A stretch of DNA of 64,000 nucleotides from Pseudomonas sp. GTDB taxonomy: Bacteria; Pseudomonadota; Gammaproteobacteria; Pseudomonadales; Pseudomonadaceae. The notes under the pieces are model-generated. The model had not been told where the DNA came from. It was given only the letters and a program-made list of their open reading frames with translations, and did not search any database. The stretch covers positions 1 through 64,000 of the forward strand of contig NZ_JAUXMX010000024.1 in NCBI RefSeq assembly GCF_030683065.1, given 5' to 3'. Positions 60,781 through 64,000 of the stretch are shown here, piece by piece. Position 1 is the first letter of the stretch; each line of letters starts with the position of its first letter. The position numbers and the translations under genes are program-made.

Positions 60781-61101
60781 TTAGAACTGAATATCCGAAA
60801 GCCGCCACACCTCAAAAGCCGGCGTCTCGTAGGGATGGCTCGTCTTCAGGGCCTTGACCGCGTCATGAATAAGCTCGTCGGCCACCACCATCTCGACTTT
60901 CCACTCTGCCACCTGCTCGACCTGCCCAGGCTGACCGAGAAATGGCTGACTGCCTTCCAGAGCGCGGAACTGGCCCTGACCCAGGGTCTGCCAACAACAC
61001 TGATCATAATGACCAATACGTCCGCCACCGGCGCTGAATACTGCGCTTTTCACGGCATCCAGATGAGTTTCAGGCACATAAAAACACAGCTTGTACATCG
61101 A
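60781..61101 (-). CDS. NIF3-like family protein
   Basis: MYKLCFYVPETHLDAVKSAVFSAGGGRIGHYDQCCWQTLGQGQFRALEGSQPFLG...LKTSHPYETPAFEVWRL. Confidence 0.88.
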   Translation of the reverse strand, partial: SMYKLCFYVPETHLDAVKSAVFSAGGGRIGHYDQCCWQTLGQGQFRALEGSQPFLGQPGQVEQVAEWKVEMVVADELIHDAVKALKTSHPYETPAFEVWRLSDIQF

Positions 61102-61255
61102 AGTCTCCGCCGGCAAGACTGATAAAAACAGTTCGATAATGATGCCACGCAATAATGGCATTTTGCCTTATCGGGTATTCGCGCAGCCCATCACACTTGC
61201 ACCTATGACCGGATAATGTGCTGTGTGTTCAACGTATTAGCTTAATAAGCCCAGG

Positions 61256-61525
61256 CTACAAGCCACGCCAGAATCGCCGCCAACGGGCCTTGAAGCCGGT
61301 TACCGGCTGGTTATGGCTACCATCACAGCAAGGTAGACGTTGCGAGCGAGCGCAACGGCAAAGCAGCAGAATCTGCTCACGCTCAGGCTGCAGTTCAAGC
61401 ACATCAGGGCAGGCGGCAACACAATCGGGAAGCTGGGACGAACGCCCGCAGCGGCACAGCAGCAAGGTATCGCCAGGTTTGACCTGGCGCACCTCAGGCA
61501 GAATCGGCGCAGGCTTACTCGACAT
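61256..61525 (-). CDS. CDGSH iron-sulfur domain protein with tandem motifs
   Basis: LLCRCGRSSQLPDCVAACP (degenerate) and LLCRCARSQRLPCCDGSHN (canonical). Confidence 0.82.
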   Translation of the reverse strand: MSSKPAPILPEVRQVKPGDTLLLCRCGRSSQLPDCVAACPDVLELQPEREQILLLCRCARSQRLPCCDGSHNQPVTGFKARWRRFWRGL

Positions 61526-61543
61526 AAGCCTACGCCAACCGGA

Positions 61544-64000
61544 TCAGTCCACCCACACGCGAGCATTGCGGAACATACGCAGCCAGCCAGCATCTTCCTG
61601 CCACTCGTCTGGCTGCCAGGAGTTCTGTACGGCGCGGAACACCCGCTCTGGGTGCGGCATCATGATGGTCACCCGGCCGTCGCGGCTGGTCAGGCCAGTA
61701 ATCCCGCGCGGTGAGCCATTCGGGTTGGCCGGATAGCTTTCGGTGACCTTGCCGTGGTTGTCGATAAAGCGCATGGCCACGCAACCGGACAGGTCAGCCT
61801 CGAGCAGGGCTTCCTCGTTCTCGAACTCGGCATGACCTTCACCGTGGGCGATGGCGATCGGCATACGCGAGCCGGCCATGCCCTGGAGGAAGATCGAGGC
61901 CGACTCCTGGACCTGGACCATCGCCACCCGCGCCTCGAACTGTTCGGAACGATTGCGCACGAAGTGTGGCCAGAGCTCGCTGCCGGGGATCAACTCGTGC
62001 AGGTTGCTCATCATCTGGCAACCGTTGCACACGCCGAGGGCGAAGCTGTCATTGCGCTCGAAGAAGGCCTGGAAGCCATCACGGGCACGGGCATTGAACA
62101 GGACCGACTTGGCCCAGCCCTCACCGGCACCAAGCACGTCGCCGTAGGAGAAGCCGCCACAGGCGACCAGACCTTTGAACTCGTCGAGGCTGACGCGACC
62201 GCTGAGGATATCGCTCATGTGTACGTCGATCGCACTGAAACCGGCACGATCGAAGGCGGCGGCCATTTCCACCTGGCCATTGACGCCCTGCTCACGCAGC
62301 ACGGCAATTTTCGGACGCAGGCCCTTCTTGATGTAAGGCGCAGCGATGTCCTGATTGACGTCGAAAGCCAGCTTGATGCCAAGGCCCGGATTGTCTTCCT
62401 CGAGCAGCGCGTCGAACTCCTGCTCGGCGCACTGCACGTTGTCACGCAGGCGCTGGATCTGGTAGCTGGTTTCGCTCCACTGACGCTGCAACAAGCGGCG
62501 CTGACCAGTGAATACGAGCTGATCGTTGAAGCTGATGCGCACCTCGCCATTGTTGACCGGCTTGCCGATCACCGCCACGCAATCAAGCCCCGCCGCGCTG
62601 AACTGGGTCAGCACCTGCGGCGTGGCGTCCTTGTGCACCTGGATCAACGCACCCAGTTCCTCGTTGAACAGCACTGCCGCCAATTCGTCCGGGCTGCCGG
62701 CCAACGAGTCGAGCGACAGATTGAGGCCGCAGTGACCCGCGAAGGCCATTTCCAACGCGCTGACCAGCAGGCCGCCGTCGGAACGGTCATGGTAGGCCAG
62801 CAGGTGACCATCGGCATTCAGCCCCTGGATCACCGCGAAGAACGCCTTGAGGTCTTCGGCGTCGTCGACGTCGGGAGCCTGCTTGCCAATCTGCCCGTAC
62901 ACCTGGGCCAGAATCGAGGCGCCCATGCGGTTCTGCCCACGACCCAGGTCAATCAGGATCAGATCGGTTTCGCCCTTGTCCATACGCAGTTGCGGGGTCA
63001 AGGTCTTGCGAATATCGCTGACCGGGGCAAAGCCGGTAACGATCAACGACAGCGGCGAGGTGACACTCTTCTCCGCGCCGTCATCCTGCCAGCGGGTTTT
63101 CATCGACATCGAATCCTTGCCCACCGGGATGGTGATGCCCAGCTCCGGACACAACTGCATGCCGACGGCCTTGACCGTGTCGTACAAGCGCGCGTCTTCG
63201 CCCGGATGGCCTGCGGCGGCCATCCAGTTAGCGGACAGTTTGATGTCGGAAATCTTCTCGATCCGCGCCGCAGCCAGGTTGGTCAGGGTTTCGCCAATGG
63301 CGATACGCCCCGATGCGGCCGCATCCAGCAAGGCCAGCGGCGTGCGCTCGCCCATCGCCATGGCTTCGCCGGTATAGACGTCGAAGCTGGTCGCGGTGAC
63401 CGCACAATCGGCCACTGGCACCTGCCACGGACCGACCATCTGGTCGCGCGCAACCAGACCGGTAATGGTGCGGTCACCGATGGTGATCAGAAAGCTCTTG
63501 CTGGCCACGGCCGGGTGATGCAGCACACGGGTAAGCGCGTCGTCGATGGCTAGGCTGCTGGGATTGAAGTCATCACCCACTTCGGTTTCGTGGCTGGCTG
63601 AGCGGTGCATGCGCGGCGCCTTGCCGAGCAGCACGTTGAGCGGCATGTCCACTGGCTTATTGCCGAAATGGCTGTCAGCCACCGTCAGGTGTGGCTCCTC
63701 GATCGCCTCGCCGACTACCGCGAACGGGCAACGCTCACGCTCGCAAATCGCCTTGAAGCGCTCAAGGTCGGCAGCGTCAACGGCCAGTACGTAGCGCTCC
63801 TGGGATTCGTTGCTCCAGATCTCATGGGGCGCCATGCCCGGCTCGTCATTGGGCACGTTGCGCAGTTCAAAGCGCCCGCCCCGGCCGCCATCGTTGACCA
63901 GTTCGGGGAATGCATTGGACAGGCCGCCGGCGCCGACGTCATGGATGAAGCTGATCGGGTTGCGCTCGCCAAGCTGCCAGCAACGGTCGATCACTTCCTG
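61544..64000 (-). CDS. purL: Phosphoribosylformylglycinamidine synthase, partial at window end
   Basis: [31 protein letters not shown]; ...[47 protein letters not shown]; GATase region [22 protein letters not shown]...[16 protein letters not shown]. Confidence 0.97.
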   Translation of the reverse strand, partial: QEVIDRCWQLGERNPISFIHDVGAGGLSNAFPELVNDGGRGGRFELRNVPNDEPGMAPHEIWSNESQERYVLAVDAADLERFKAICERERCPFAVVGEAIEEPHLTVADSHFGNKPVDMPLNVLLGKAPRMHRSASHETEVGDDFNPSSLAIDDALTRVLHHPAVASKSFLITIGDRTITGLVARDQMVGPWQVPVADCAVTATSFDVYTGEAMAMGERTPLALLDAAASGRIAIGETLTNLAAARIEKISDIKLSANWMAAAGHPGEDARLYDTVKAVGMQLCPELGITIPVGKDSMSMKTRWQDDGAEKSVTSPLSLIVTGFAPVSDIRKTLTPQLRMDKGETDLILIDLGRGQNRMGASILAQVYGQIGKQAPDVDDAEDLKAFFAVIQGLNADGHLLAYHDRSDGGLLVSALEMAFAGHCGLNLSLDSLAGSPDELAAVLFNEELGALIQVHKDATPQVLTQFSAAGLDCVAVIGKPVNNGEVRISFNDQLVFTGQRRLLQRQWSETSYQIQRLRDNVQCAEQEFDALLEEDNPGLGIKLAFDVNQDIAAPYIKKGLRPKIAVLREQGVNGQVEMAAAFDRAGFSAIDVHMSDILSGRVSLDEFKGLVACGGFSYGDVLGAGEGWAKSVLFNARARDGFQAFFERNDSFALGVCNGCQMMSNLHELIPGSELWPHFVRNRSEQFEARVAMVQVQESASIFLQGMAGSRMPIAIAHGEGHAEFENEEALLEADLSGCVAMRFIDNHGKVTESYPANPNGSPRGITGLTSRDGRVTIMMPHPERVFRAVQNSWQPDEWQEDAGWLRMFRNARVWVD

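Noticed and set aside
61754-63553. 599-aa plus-strand ORF
   Set aside because: Antisense shadow of purL.

Overview
This 64 kb window is a Pseudomonas-like gamma-proteobacterial chromosome segment, judged from gene content and REP-type repeats. Most of it is core genome. Core genes include PAS chemoreceptor and GGDEF genes, alkB with a linked mini-rubredoxin and AraC regulator, ackA-pta, prfB with its programmed frameshift, lysS, recJ, thrC-hom-dsbC, rplS-trmD-rimM-rpsP, ffh, purT, and purL running off the right edge. An accessory block spans about 20.3-32.5 kb. It holds a complete Type I restriction-modification operon (hsdR, hsdM, hsdS), translationally coupled to a DUF3800 protein and an uncharacterised ~161 aa protein. 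Downstream are a Rap1a/Tai-like immunity gene, a beta-CASP metallo-beta-lactamase RNase, and a NYN/PIN-like nuclease that appears fused to a DUF2384 (MbcA/ParS/Xre-type) domain. The left end (about 0.4-1.7 kb) carries gene debris, including a methyltransferase/DUF3427-helicase fusion remnant, and a 70-bp repeat flanks the chemoreceptor gene. Non-coding repeats are conspicuous: a ~165-bp MITE-like element in two copies, a ~180-bp composite intergenic repeat in two copies, a ~48-bp tandem hairpin array, and several REP hairpins. No rRNA, tRNA or CRISPR was recognised. All family calls come from reading the translated sequences by eye; no database search was run.
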